DNA of 64,000 nt from Eudromia elegans (lineage: Eukaryota > Chordata > Aves > Tinamiformes > Tinamidae), in assembly GCA_003342815.1 (NCBI GenBank), contig PTEX01000311.1, forward strand, positions 308,027 to 372,026, written 5' to 3'. Below the pieces are notes generated by a model. That model saw only the letters and a list, made by a program, of their open reading frames with translations, had not been told where the DNA came from and did no database searches. Of the stretch, positions 35,641 through 46,330 are shown piece by piece (positions within the stretch are counted from its first letter, which is position 1; each line of letters opens with the position of its first letter). The translations under genes were made by a program, and so were the position numbers.

Positions 35641-37329
35641 CTAGAGCATGTGGCACAGGGTGGTGTCCGGGCGGGTTTGGAAGATCTCCAGAGAAGGAGA
35701 CTCCACCACCTCTCTGGGCAGCCTGTTCCAGTGCTCTGTCACCCTCACCGTTAAGAAATTCTTCCTCAAGTTCCTGTGGAACTTTTGGTGCCTCAATTTT
35801 TGGCCATTTCCCCTAGTTCTATCACTAGCCACCACTGAGAAGAGGCCAGCCCCCTCCTCCTCACTCCCTTCCTTGAGATATTTATATACATTAATCAGGT
35901 CCCCTCTCAGTCTTCTCTTCTCCAGGCTGAACAGGCCCAGCTCTCTCAGCCTTTCCTCATAGGGCAGATGTTCCAGGCCCCTAATCATCTTTGTGGCCCT
36001 GCGCTGGACTCTCTCTAGCAGCTCCACGTCCCTCCTGCACTGGGGAGCCCAGAACTGCACACAGGACTCGAGGTGCGGCCTCACCAGGGCTGAGTAGAGG
36101 GGCAGAATCACCTCCCTCAACCTGCTGGAGACACTCTGCTTAATGCACCCCAAGATCCCATTGGCCTTCTTGGCCACGAGGGCACACTGCTGCCTCATGG
36201 TCAACTTGTCGTCCACCATGACGCCCAGGTCCCTCTCTGCGGGGCTGCTCTCCAGGAGGTCGGTCCCCAGCCTGTAGGCATGTCTGGGGTTATTCCTGCC
36301 CAGGTGCAGGACCCTACACTTGCCCTTGTTGAACTTCATGAGGTTACTCGCCGCCCAGCTGTCCAGTCTGTCCAGGTCCCTCTGGATGGCAGCGCAGCCC
36401 TCAGGGCTGTCAGCTATTCCTCCCAGCTTAGTATCATCAGCAAACTTGCTGAGGGAGCACTCCATCCCTTCATCTAGGTCGTTAATGAATAAATTGAACA
36501 GGACCGGACCAAGGACTGACCCCTGGGGGACACCACTATCCACAGGCCTCCAGCTGGACTCGGCACCGCCGATTACTACTCTCTGGGCCCTGTCATTTAG
36601 CCAGTTCCTAATCCACCTCACTGTCCACTCATCTAACCCACTCTTCTGGAGCTTGGCCAGGAGGATGCCGTGAGGGACGGTGTCAAAAACCTTACTGAAG
36701 TCCAGATAGATCACATCCACCGCTCTGCCCTCATCTATCCATCTAGTCACCCCATCATAGAAGGCTATCAGGTTAGTCAAGCATGACCTCCCCTTGGTGA
36801 ACCCATGCTGGCTACTCCTGAGCACCTTCTTCTCCTTCATGTGCCTGGAAACAGCAGTCAGGATGACCTGCTCCATTACTTTCCCAGGGACAGAGGTCAG
36901 GCTCACCGGCCTGTAGTTGCCCGGCTCCTCCTTCTTGCCTTTTTTGAAGACCGGGGTGACATTGGCTTTCCTCCAGTCCTCCGGCACCTCCCCCGTTCTC
37001 CATAACCTTTCAAAGATGATGGAGAGCGGCTCGGCTATGACGTCCGCCAGCTCACGTAGCACTCTGGGGTGCATCCCATCGGGGCCCATGGATTTGTGGG
37101 TGTTGAGTTTCCTCAGGTGCTCTCTAACCAAATCTTCCTCTACTCTGGGCAAGTCTTCCTCTCTCCAGTCCCTTCTCATTTCCCTAGTGTCAGGGACACT
37201 TAGGGGCTGCCCTTGAGAGTTGTCAGCCCTATCTAGGCTCTGTAGTTCCTGGGGACCAGCCCTAGCAGAGTAGACTGAGGCAAAGAAGGCATTTAATAAC
37301 TCTGCCTTCTCCACATCCTCCGTTACCAA
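35641..37329 (-). CDS. CR1 ORF2 fragment: reverse transcriptase, open reading frame intact
   Basis: The frame encodes the reverse transcriptase and C-terminal part of a CR1 ORF2 protein, which copies element RNA into DNA at a nicked target. It is open from 37440 (in-frame TGA just outside, 37441-37443) to a TAG at 35641-35643, 599 codons with no stop or frameshift. The codon at 37329 is TTG, not ATG. The first in-frame ATG is at 37179, so there is no native start. Visible motifs in order: GPDG (about 37086-37075), NYRPVSLTS (about 36918-36892), YLDFSK with the first catalytic aspartate (36708-36691), [11 protein letters not shown] (about 36537-36505), and the FADD form of the YxDD box (36444-36433). 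The C-terminal TEHWNRLP segment, typical of CR1/jockey-clade LINEs, lies at 35736-35713. The apurinic endonuclease domain is absent. The motif after the first aspartate reads SKVFDTV where most CR1 copies have SKAFDTV. Expression is unlikely; this is a transposon fossil with an intact frame. Confidence 0.9.
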   Translation of the reverse strand: MVTEDVEKAELLNAFFASVYSARAGPQELQSLDRADNSQGQPLSVPDTREMRRDWREEDLPRVEEDLVREHLRKLNTHKSMGPDGMHPRVLRELADVIAEPLSIIFERLWRTGEVPEDWRKANVTPVFKKGKKEEPGNYRPVSLTSVPGKVMEQVILTAVSRHMKEKKVLRSSQHGFTKGRSCLTNLIAFYDGVTRWIDEGRAVDVIYLDFSKVFDTVPHGILLAKLQKSGLDEWTVRWIRNWLNDRAQRVVIGGAESSWRPVDSGVPQGSVLGPVLFNLFINDLDEGMECSLSKFADDTKLGGIADSPEGCAAIQRDLDRLDSWAASNLMKFNKGKCRVLHLGRNNPRHAYRLGTDLLESSPAERDLGVMVDDKLTMRQQCALVAKKANGILGCIKQSVSSRLREVILPLYSALVRPHLESCVQFWAPQCRRDVELLERVQRRATKMIRGLEHLPYEERLRELGLFSLEKRRLRGDLINVYKYLKEGSEEEGAGLFSVVASDRTRGNGQKLRHQKFHRNLRKNFLTVRVTEHWNRLPREVVESPSLEIFQTRPDTTLCHML

Positions 37330-37440
37330 CGCACCCTCCCCATTCAGCAGCGGACCGACATTTTCTCTACTCCTCCTCTTGCTGCTGATGTATTTGTAGA
37401 AGCCCTTCCTGTTATCCTTGACATCCCTCGCTAGTTCTAA

Positions 37441-38450
37441 TCAATGATTCTGCTGAAAACCCAGATGTAAATGGATAGCTGGGGCAGCACTGAATCCAAA
37501 TCCTGCCTATTCTTATCTGGTTTAATTCTTCTTTGTTGGTGAAGACGTGAAAAGTCAAGACATAGTATTTCCAGACAGTGATTCATGAAAGAACGGCTCA
37601 GGTAAGTCCATACTTTCCAAATTAGTAGCAATTCGTAAGAAAAAGCACGGGTTTCAAGTCAAACACTTCTTTAGAGAACAGTGTTTCGCCAGCTTCCCTA
37701 TCAGTTTAATTGATTTCTTATAAAAAAAAAGAAGAAACAGAAGTTCTGAAATTTTTTCATTATTCTTCTTGGGGGTGGCAGGGAGGGAAATCCTTTTCTA
37801 GAAGCTCTCTGAGTTTGTAAAAATGAGGTTCCTTTTTGAAATGGAAAAATCTATCGGTTTCTTTTTTTTTTTCCCCACACAAAAATGGGCTTGTAAAGGG
37901 GACTCTGGGATTTTTTTTTTTTTAATTTTTTTTTTTTAAAAAAAGGAAGTAAATGTAAAATGCAACCTTGGCTTTTGGTGGGGTAGGTTTTACATTTTAC
38001 ATAACAATGCAGCAGTATGAGAGCTTAAGAAAATGATCTTAAAGTGGAAAATTGGAGCCGTTTCTCTGCAAATTGTTCGACTCTCTTGAATTGCTCCCCC
38101 CGTTGCTTTCGTCGACACTCACGTTTCAGCAAAAACGGCGTGAATTCGTGGCGGATTGTGATTGCCACCGGATGCAGCCTGACAATTCCCTGCGAGTTAT
38201 TTTTTTCTTTTTTCCAGCCTTCTCCTCTTAATTTCCTGGCCATTTATAGAGCTTTACCAGACCTTCCCGCATTGGGTTTTTGCATTTTTCTCTGCTGCCT
38301 TCTCTCTGGTGTTTCAGGGGGAAGGCTTTGCTCGTCCCTCGGCGTGCGATGCTGTTGCCTGCTCTCAGGCTGTGCAACAAGACTCGTTACGGGCTGGTTT
38401 AGGACCTCGCGGGCTACCTTAGGCGTTAGCTAGATGGTGCTAAAGAATTT
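37441..38450. other. Right flank of the CR1 copy
   Basis: Unique sequence with T-rich low-complexity DNA at 37870-37945. A 129-codon plus frame (38044-38433) is unrecognised. Confidence 0.5.
37870..37945. repeat. T-rich low-complexity stretch
   Basis: Several T-runs (10-14 nt) ending in a T-run then A-run inverted pair near 37926-37943. Confidence 0.8.
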
Positions 38451-38725
38451 TTGCTGTCGCTGCTGCGGCTGGAGCGCGCCGGGGTCGCGCTGCCGCTGCC
38501 CGCCGTGGACGGGACGCGCGGTGCCCGCGGTGGCCCAAGCAGCCGTCGGGCACCGCGCTGCCCGGGAAGAGCCAGAGCTTCCTCTGCCGCTTGGAATGGT
38601 CTCCTGCGGCAGCCTGGTGGGCGTTTGAGGAGGGAACGATCCCTCGGAGAAGGGAATGATTTATGAAGCGGTGGGGGGACAGAACGTCGCCCCTTCGACT
38701 CGCGGCGGCTGCGCGGGGAGCCCAG
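38451..38725. promoter_or_regulatory. CpG island, candidate promoter
   Basis: About 36 CpG in about 275 bp, densest at 38460-38580. It lies about 1 kb beyond the 5' edge of the CR1 copy. No exon or TATA motif is recognised. Confidence 0.55.
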
Positions 38726-41700
38726 GTTTGCTCGCCTTTTGAGGGCTGCTGTTTCGGATTAAGGGAGTCCTGGCTCTGATAAGTCCTAACAAAGTGTAAC
38801 GAATGATCAAAGCTGCGTTTACAACCCAACGAGCTTGAAGTGATTGATCCGGGTGACCTAATAACGATAACCAGCGAGACGAGGCACGCGGGACTCCCCT
38901 CCAGGTACCGGGGAAAGGAGCAGGTATTAGCGATGACTCCACCGCTTGGGTCACCGGGTTATTCCCTTTCCCGTTGGCCTCCCTTTGGTAGGAACCCGTT
39001 GTTCCTGTCCATCTGCAAAGGTTGGCCCACCTTGGTACCGTAGGAGCCAGAGCACATGGTGTCGTGGTGCACGTGAGAGAGGTTCTCCTAGCTCAGGGGG
39101 GCGTATGAACCTGGTCTTGATGTGGCTACTTGCCCTCAATTCACAGCAGCCAAGTTTGGGCAGGTTTTGGGACTAATCTGCACTGCTCGTTGACATCCAC
39201 CAACCTCTCCCCTTGCTTTTTCCTTCTCCAGAAGGCAGGGCAAGGGGAACAAACTCCTCCACCCCACAGGCAGAGGAGCATCAGCGTTTTAGAAACTGTG
39301 GACCCAAAGGGCAGCAGGATGCAAGTCACTCGTAGTACCTTGAAAGTCAAGGGAGTTTTTCTAATTTTCCAAGTAATAAAGAGATGGTCCAACCTTCCAC
39401 GAGGCAAGTAGGGCATCTAAATATGACTCTAAATTGCCCTGTTGAAGACACTCTTTTCCCCCATTACCTCTGCGTGGACCTCAGTGCAAGAGACCCTCCC
39501 AAGTGAAGCAAAACACGTAAAATTTGGCCAGCCGAGCAGCTTCCCGTGTCCCCGCTTCCAGCAATGCATCCAGAGGTAGTTCAGCCAGCCCTTCCATGAG
39601 GAGCCCCTCAGAGCCACTCCACGTGCTTGACCAGCCTAAAAAAAACCCCATTAGTAGAGCTGACAAGTGTATGGACAGGCACGAGCGCTTTGCTAAGGGT
39701 TCCTAAACTACCCCAAAGGCCTACGCGGTGTCACTGAGTACCACAGTTGACCTCGGCCTTGGGTCCCCGAGCGTTGCCTCCAATTAGCTTTAATGCTTTC
39801 AACGTTTAAATAGTTAACAGTAAGCAAAGCCCTCCAGAGGCGGAGGGGGATGACTCCATGTGCGTCTGCTGAAGTTGTCAGGCAACAATGGAAAGGCGGG
39901 GGGAAAAAAGTCCCTAATTGATTCCAGGCGTTGCATTTTGGATAGGGCTGCACCAGAGCAAGGCCAGGAGGCTGCAGCAGCCCGGCCCTCGCTCCAGGAC
40001 CTTGATGCCACTGGGAGGACTTTGCCCAGGAGCTGCTGGAGCCGCTGGGACCTCCCGCTCGCCGCAATGGCCCTTGCGAGCGGGAAGCCCGGGGCAGGGA
40101 GCCAGGGACGCCGGGGCCAACGCGGGCGCTCGTCGCGATCGTGGGCTCGGCCCATGGCTTCCCTGCCTCCTCCTGCCCTCCGCCAGCGGAATCTGAGATC
40201 AATCTTGAGCTCTTGAGGGCCAGGGTTCATTAATTAATTTGTCCAGAGGCAACAGTAGCAAGTGCCATCGCCTCGTCGATGCGCGGATAAGCTCCTTTAA
40301 AACTGTCCTGAGCCAAAAGCATCAGCCCGACGCGTCTCTTCCCGCTGAACTCTCCTTTCACATCGTTCTCTGGACTTTGTTCATGTTGGCTCTGGCAGAA
40401 AACGAGGTTCACGTTTTTTTTTTTTTTTTTTGCTGCAGTTGGGAAACAAAAGCAGAAGGAGCCGGGAGAGCTGCGGAAACTTCCCTGGCTGTAAACGGCG
40501 TGAAGAGTCGGTGCCAGAACCGAGGCAGGGCTGGGAAGGGCCGTATATCCCGTGATGACAAGTGGGAGAGCTTCCACTTGGACTAGCAGGGCTCGGCTTG
40601 AGCAACCCTGCCGCCAGGCCTGGCTGTGACAGATGGGCCCCGCAGGTGACTTTTTGGGAAAACCCCTTTTCCCGGGAAGCACGGGGAGAGCCAAGGCGGG
40701 AAGGAGATGACAGCACGGAGCCCTTGCAAGAGCCCGCGACACCCGTGAGCTGCTCCCCTGGGCCTGCGCGGGTGTGTGACGGTGCCCGGGCCACCCTGCC
40801 CTGCACTGGTGTCTTCATCCGCCTTTTGGACGGGATTTTCTCTCACCGGAGAGTGGAAACCACTTAAATATTTTATTGCAGAAAATGTAAGCTCCGCATG
40901 TAAATTTAGCAGGAACTGTGCTATATTTATATCTCTGCACGTGTGCCTACATTTGCAGACACCGGGTTTTTGTTTTATCTAAAGCAATTTAATGCTAAAT
41001 GCCGGGATTGTAGCGGAATTGTTAACAGTGTACACGAGCATCGTTGCATATCAGGACTTAAACAAAGCTCCCGTAAGGCAGTCTTGGGGTTTCCTTCGGT
41101 TGGAAAAATCAGTGCTCCGGGTGGTAGCTCCCTTTGCCAGACTCACCGGTCTTTAGTCTTGCTAGCTCCTTTCTCATCCATTCAAGCAAAGTTTGACTTC
41201 ATTTTTTCCTGGACACAAGATGTCAGACGGCTTTATAGGATTTCCAGTTAGAAATGAGACAAGCTTTAGCACGTCTTGCAGGCAAGGCAACGCAATATAG
41301 TTGTGCTGTGATAAAGGAAAACCTGAGGGAGCTGTTCCTAAAAGTGCCACCCTGGGTTGAGGATGAGATCACATCTGAGAAGGCAGCGCTGGTATCAAAT
41401 ACCTTTTGTAAAACACGGACCTAAAGGGCCTTAGACACCCGGACAGGATTCAGGCAACCCCGTGGGCTCTTAGTGATGTCAACCATGTGCCTATAATGCC
41501 CAGTAAATGTCTGGGGTTTCTTCCTTTTTTAGGAGTAGTTGTCCCTTAGTAATAGCAACAAGGGCCTTAGGGCACTTGGGGCCGAGTGTAGGATGTCAGA
41601 GTCTGCAGATAGTCAATAGGACTGAAGAGTGAGAAACACGAGGCTTTGTCAGGGGAACTCTGCAGGTTAATTCCCTGGCACGAGGCCCTTATGTATTACA

Positions 41701-42485
41701 GGGATGATGAGAACCCACCATAACATGAGGAGCTCCGCCAAGGGTGTTGCTTGGCAAGTGTAACGACCGTGTTGTCTTGGCCCCAGATATAATCAGGAAT
41801 AGGGAGGGCTGTGGTTTTCATAGGGGTGTCCTGCGCATTCCTTGATAACCCTGTTGCCTTGTAGCGTGCCGCATGCGTCGCAGCTTGAGCTTGCAGAAGT
41901 CCAGCCGTTCGGTCGAAAGGCTTCCTGAAACAGCAGACTTCAGCTGGTGGGGTTTGATTCCGTACCTCGGATAGGAATGAGAGCATGAGGACAGGTTCTG
42001 AGATGGGATAAAATACCCTAAGCTCATGCGGAGGACCCGAAGCCCGTTGCAACCACAGAGCCGTGAACGGACCTGCGGGTGCCGGTCCCACCTTGTCCTG
42101 CCCGCGCTCACATCCCCGTGAGGGGCTCCTTAGGGAGGTTCTCCCAGGAGCCTTGGAGCAGGGAGACCCCCGGCTAGGAAGCTGGTCCAGGGTCCCGGCG
42201 GGAGGCGTGATGCTCCGGATGGTCCCCCCGTTCCCTGCTGTCCGCATGGGTGCCATGTCCTGCTGCTGGCGGTGCCTCTCGCTGACCCCGGGTCCCGTTT
42301 GTTTGCTGAGCCGGGGTCTGGAAAGTCGCGGTCTAACAAGTCCACCGCTTGCTCTGGCTTAGCGACGGGGCTAAGTTAACAGATGGTGTCATTATCAAAA
42401 GCTGTTCAAGTGTTGAAGCAACATAAACCCCACAAATAGAGGAAAAAAGCACAAATCAAGTGGTTTTTTTTCCCCAATAGCTGTT
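38726..42485. other. Mixed sequence, no gene recognised
   Basis: GC-richer at 39900-40200 and 40560-40860. Overlapping frames on both strands there (up to 186 codons, 42256-41696 minus) show no recognisable domain. Poly(T) at 40414. Confidence 0.5.
40414..40431. repeat. Poly(T) tract, 18 nt
   Basis: Eighteen consecutive T followed by GCTGCAG. Confidence 0.95.
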
Positions 42486-42545
42486 GAATAATAATGGTGC
42501 TTTGCGTTTATATACTGCTTTTTAATCCACAGAGGGTTTTTGGAG
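42486..42545 (-). repeat. L2/MIR-type 3' tail (antisense)
   Basis: AATAATAATGGTGCTTTGCG, TTTATATACTGCTTTTTAAT and CCACAGAGGGTTTTTGG follow the antisense L2/MIR 3' end (AATAATAATA, ttgcatttatatagcgcctttcatcc, then ggatctcaaagcgctttt). The body that should follow at higher coordinates is not recognisable. Confidence 0.5.
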
Positions 42546-42615
42546 GGGCGAGACCCCGAAGCCTTTCTAAGAGCTTGGTGATTACGAGAGCCCTGGGTTG
42601 GGAACTGCGCGGCGC

Positions 42616-42645
42616 TGGTGGGTTGGGGTCTGGTGGGTTGGGGTC
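42616..42645 (+). repeat. 15-bp tandem duplication, G-quadruplex-capable
   Basis: Two perfect copies of TGGTGGGTTGGGGTC. Together they give four G-runs (42620-42622, 42625-42628, 42635-42637, 42640-42643) with loops of 2, 6 and 2 bases. Confidence 0.9.
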
Positions 42646-42990
42646 TCCCCGCGGCGCCTGTCGGTAGCACGCAGCCCCTCCCAGCGCTGTCCCCGTGCCG
42701 CATCGTGGCAGCGTGGTCCCGCAGCCGTGCACGAGGGACCAGCCGGGACCTGGGGGAGCGAAGGCAGCCGGGGCTTTGAGCTGCCCTCGCGTCCCGTCTG
42801 CGAGCGGCAGCCTTAGCCCAGACCGCCTCTCTTGGTGACGTTGGGTGGCCGGGCTCTGCACGACCACGGGGACAGGTTTTACGAATAAAACCAGGCTGTG
42901 CTCGCCGCGTTTCAGAGTGCAAGATCTACGATTTCCATAAGCTGGGGCTCCAAACCTTTCCCACTGTGGCACCGGGACCTGAGGAGCACC

Positions 42991-43014
42991 TATTTATTTA
43001 TTTATTTATTTATT
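42991..43014. repeat. (TATT)6 tetranucleotide microsatellite
   Basis: Six perfect TATT units immediately left of a CpG-dense block. Confidence 0.95.
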
Positions 43015-43039
43015 CATCCCCTCGGTGCTGGCCGGATAA

Positions 43040-43260
43040 AAAGAACAAGCCTCGAGGAGGCTCCGCTTTCTCGAGCGTTGGCACCGCTTCAGGCCTTGGG
43101 CGCGCGGGGGCGTTTTGGCTGCAGCGTTACCACGAAGGGGCAGCCCGAAAGCCAAGGGGCCGCAGCCGCGGGCTCGGCAGCGCCCGAGCCCCCCCAGAGG
43201 CCTCGGCTGCCCCCCCGGGCTCCGCGTGGGCGCGAGGCCCTCCGCTCCCTTTGCCTTTGC
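43040..43260. promoter_or_regulatory. CpG-dense block
   Basis: About 26 CpG in about 220 bp, C-rich on the plus strand. Too short to be sure it behaves as an island. No exon recognised. Confidence 0.4.
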
Positions 43261-43742
43261 TCCTTTCTGTAGCTGGAATTGCTTTCAAAGGAGAACGCTG
43301 TGTTTTGGGTTGTCTCGCCAAAGTTGAGCTGTCCTTTGGCGTCTCTGCCAAACTTCCTGTTTTCAGCAAAAACAATTTATTATCTCGCCGGTTCTTTAGA
43401 CCTGAAAGGATTTGCAAGCACAAATAAACTTCTGGGGGGTTTCATGGCTTCTTCAAGGAATAAACTCGCTCGCTTCCGCCCAATTATGCTGTCTATACGG
43501 GCAAAGAAAGGCGTTTAACCTTTGGACCGCCAGCAGAGATCCGAAAACAGTTTAATTGTGTAAAACTCCTGCACTCTGAACTCTTAAAGGACAGATAATC
43601 ATTTTTTCATATGCTGGAAATATTTTTTTCAGGTGGTTTAGCCGTTTCACCCAGCTGCCACATGTACTTCAAGGGAGTTTGGAGTGAGCAAAAACTTGAA
43701 CTCCTTTAAAGGGGCAATTTTAATGACTTTTTTTTTTAGTTA

Positions 43743-44115
43743 ATTGCCCGGAAGCACTGGAATCTGCTACGGGCTCAGGAACAGTGTGCTCCTAGATGCT
43801 TCCTACAGGCAATCCCTGACCACGTTGTCACCGAATGCAAAGCTGCACCAAGAGCCCTGTAGAAGATATAGGAGGGGGAGATGCACCAGTTGCTGTTGTA
43901 AGGGAGCTCCTGCAGCCCTGCAAATGCTGGCGTTAGGGTGGCAATTTCCCTCATTTCTGAAGGGAGGGAATTCCAAAGCCTTACCCCAAAAAAACAGTTA
44001 AAAGGGCATGTTGAGCGTTGGAAATGCACTATAAATCCGTAACACTTATGTGCATCAACATCTCTGAGATGGGATATGTTGTAGGAAAGGGGGAAGGACC
44101 AACTCGCCAAGGGAA
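43743..44115 (-). mobile_element. Old LINE fragment (L2/CR1-like ORF2 C-terminus)
   Basis: The minus strand of 43978-43961 encodes LWNSLP, followed by SEMRE. This is the conserved C-terminal signature (F-x-x-R-LWNSLP-x-E-R) of L2, CR1 and related non-LTR retrotransposons. The surrounding minus-strand frame stays open for 110 codons (44110-43775). No reverse-transcriptase core is present, so this is a 3'-terminal coding fragment. Boundaries are approximate. The plus-strand reading (GGGAGGGAATTCCAAAG) resembles antisense copies of old LINEs common in reptile genomes. Family assignment is uncertain. Confidence 0.45.
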
Positions 44116-45689
44116 GGAGCTCAAGTGTGGTATGTTGTGCCTGGTGTCATAGGAAATAAAATTAAAGCTGAAACTTCCAGCTACGCTTTTTTTTTTTCCC
44201 CGCCCCTCTGATAATGAATGAAAAAACTTGGCAGCTCTGGCCAGGGCGGTATTATTAATATTGCTTTTAATAGCCTATCAAATAATAACTGTACAAAATC
44301 CTGCAAAGTGTCAGGAAGAGAAACGCTGACAATACCAGCTGGAAGGGAATTCACTTGAGTCAACTTCAGATTCCTCCTGGCTTAAAAACACCAGCCAGGA
44401 GCTTTGTCCAGGACTGTGTTTTTTCCCTTAAAGCGGAGATATTTAAAGGGGTGTTGGAAATAAGGTTTGAGAGCCCTCGCTTCGGAGGGCTTAACTCTCT
44501 TCGGTGTCCTCGTTGCTCAGCTTAATTTGCTAAATCACGCTGTTCTGAGATTTATTGCCAAATTATTGTTCTCCAGGGAAATAATTACCAAGCCTCTTAC
44601 TACTGTGCCTGTGTTTGTCAGCAGAGGAACTCGACTGGGGAAGTGTAAGGGAGCTCTCTTTTTCAGTAGCAGGATCAAAAGGGAAGCGTCCCTTTTTGGG
44701 GTATTGATTCCTGAGACGGACAGGCAGGGCACTGGAATGTGCCTTGTTGGCCAAGAACCCTATTTTGGCAAAGTTTCCTTAGGAGTAAAATCAGACCAAC
44801 CTGCACAGATTCGAGTGGGAAAGAGGGCTGGAAAGGGGGCTCCCTGTTCGTTTCCATGCCCAGTAACCGGGTGATTTGGGCTCCAGGAGCATTGCTCGCC
44901 ACATGAGGAAGAGGAGGAGGAGGCAGGTAGCATCCGTAGAGCACCGTATTCCCAATCCAGAGCCACCAGGAGAGCGGGAGCTTCCAATCCGTGTTGGAAG
45001 CCCTTGAGCAGGCTTCCCTGGAGAAGGCGAGGAGCGGGATGAGGGCTCCAAGGACCCGGAGCGCTGCATGGCTGGGGATGGATGTGTTGGATGTGCACGG
45101 AGGACTATTGGTGTTTGGCTCTTTCCTGGCCAAACTTAGCCAGTGTTCCCGGTGAATCTGTACTGTGAACGGCTGCAAAAGCTTCTACAGGAGAGCTGCT
45201 TTTCAGGTGCATGAGTCTCTCCTGAAGCCTCATCGTTCAGGTGCAAATCTTCCATGCCAGGTATCTTCTCCAGATGGCAAAAACGCAGCCGAAAGAGGCC
45301 TAGGGGCAGAGCAGGCCTGGAGAGGCTGCAGCAACATTGTTTTCTGCCCTTGTTTTGTTATTGCTGCCTCCTTTTTCCCTTCTTTGCTATTGCAAAACAA
45401 TCCTGGAGATCTTTTCCGCAGAGCCGCGCGGCACGCCCAGCGCTGGGGCGAGAGGCACGAAAGCTGGCGGGGAGCTGCCCTTTGTTTCCAGGACGTGCAT
45501 TTCGCCCTTTTCTCCCAAAAAATCCACCCGAATTTGGCCGGGCTGCCAGGCTTTTAGCAACCTCAGTTCATGCATATTCAGCAGCATGGAGTCGGGTCCG
45601 AGCAGCGCGTGAGAGTCCCGGTGCAAAAGGCCCCGGAGGGGCCTTGGGATTGGGATTTCAGGAGTCTGGCTCCGTTCTCAGCTGCTGAG
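44116..45689. other. Mixed sequence, no gene recognised
   Basis: Moderate composition. A 167-codon minus frame (45178-44675) and overlapping plus frames are unrecognised. Confidence 0.5.
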
Positions 45690-46330
45690 AATTTGTGCAT
45701 GCGGGTTTATACAGATAACCTGGTCCTACACGCATCTTCCTAGGGCATTTCCTTACACTGCCCATCCTTTAAAAATAAAATAAGCGGTCCGTCCTTCAAA
45801 AATAAATTTTATTAAAAATAAAATAAGAATAAAAAAAGTGGTCCCAGACTTGCAAGGAGGCTCAGATTACACGTTGATGGCCAGGACTTGCGTCGTTCTC
45901 TTCCTTTGTAAATTCTCTTCTTGTTTTAAAGTGCGTTCGCTGAAGACTAAATTATTTGATGGTCTGTAAATGTATTCAAGTTATCGCAGCGTTTAGCGAT
46001 GGTCAAATATCTAACTGTATATTATACACTGCCACATATATTGTGCAAAAATGTCACCGGATAGAATAGTTAGGTGGAAAATATTATAAAAAATGTAGAA
46101 AATTGTTGTCATCTACTGACAAAAATGACCTTAATTTATTTAGGCCACATATATACATGCGTATCTTTGCTCTGGCTCTTTCTTCTGCATTTTGAATAAA
46201 TAACTTTGTTTTATTATTTATCTCCCTCATGTGCAAAGCTCTGGGATGAGATGGACCTTTGAATGCAAAAGAGGCTAAGTGGAAATTACTGGGTGCCTTT
46301 CATTTTCTCAAGAAGAAAAATGAAGTAACA
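45690..46330. other. AT-rich stretch with short direct repeats
   Basis: Contains the 43-bp-period repeat (45770-45845) and complex AT-rich sequence to 46330. No gene. Possible conserved element at 45940-46200. Confidence 0.25.
45770..45845. repeat. 43-bp period direct repeat, AT-rich
   Basis: TAAAAATAAAATAAG at 45770-45784 and 45813-45827, each followed within a few bases by a GGTCC motif. Confidence 0.8.

Larger units (their letters stand above)
35543..37440 (-). mobile_element. CR1 LINE retrotransposon, 5'-truncated, 3' end intact
   Basis: The element reads on the minus strand. Its 3' end lies at the low coordinate and shows the CR1 hallmark: about 3.5 tandem copies of an octamer (plus strand AATCATAG/AATCACAG, 35543-35574; minus strand ATTCTATG-type). 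Just inside is the conserved CR1 3' UTR (35575-35640), including the minus-strand GGTTGGACTAGATGACCTCT segment. CR1 copies end in such octamers instead of poly(A). The coding part spans 35641-37440. The 5' edge is near 37436-37440, so ORF1, the 5' UTR, the endonuclease domain and the start of ORF2 are missing, the usual result of incomplete target-primed reverse transcription. A TAATCA hexamer occurs at both edges (35542-35547 and 37438-37443). The copy is non-autonomous because it lacks the endonuclease, but it is little damaged. Confidence 0.95.
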
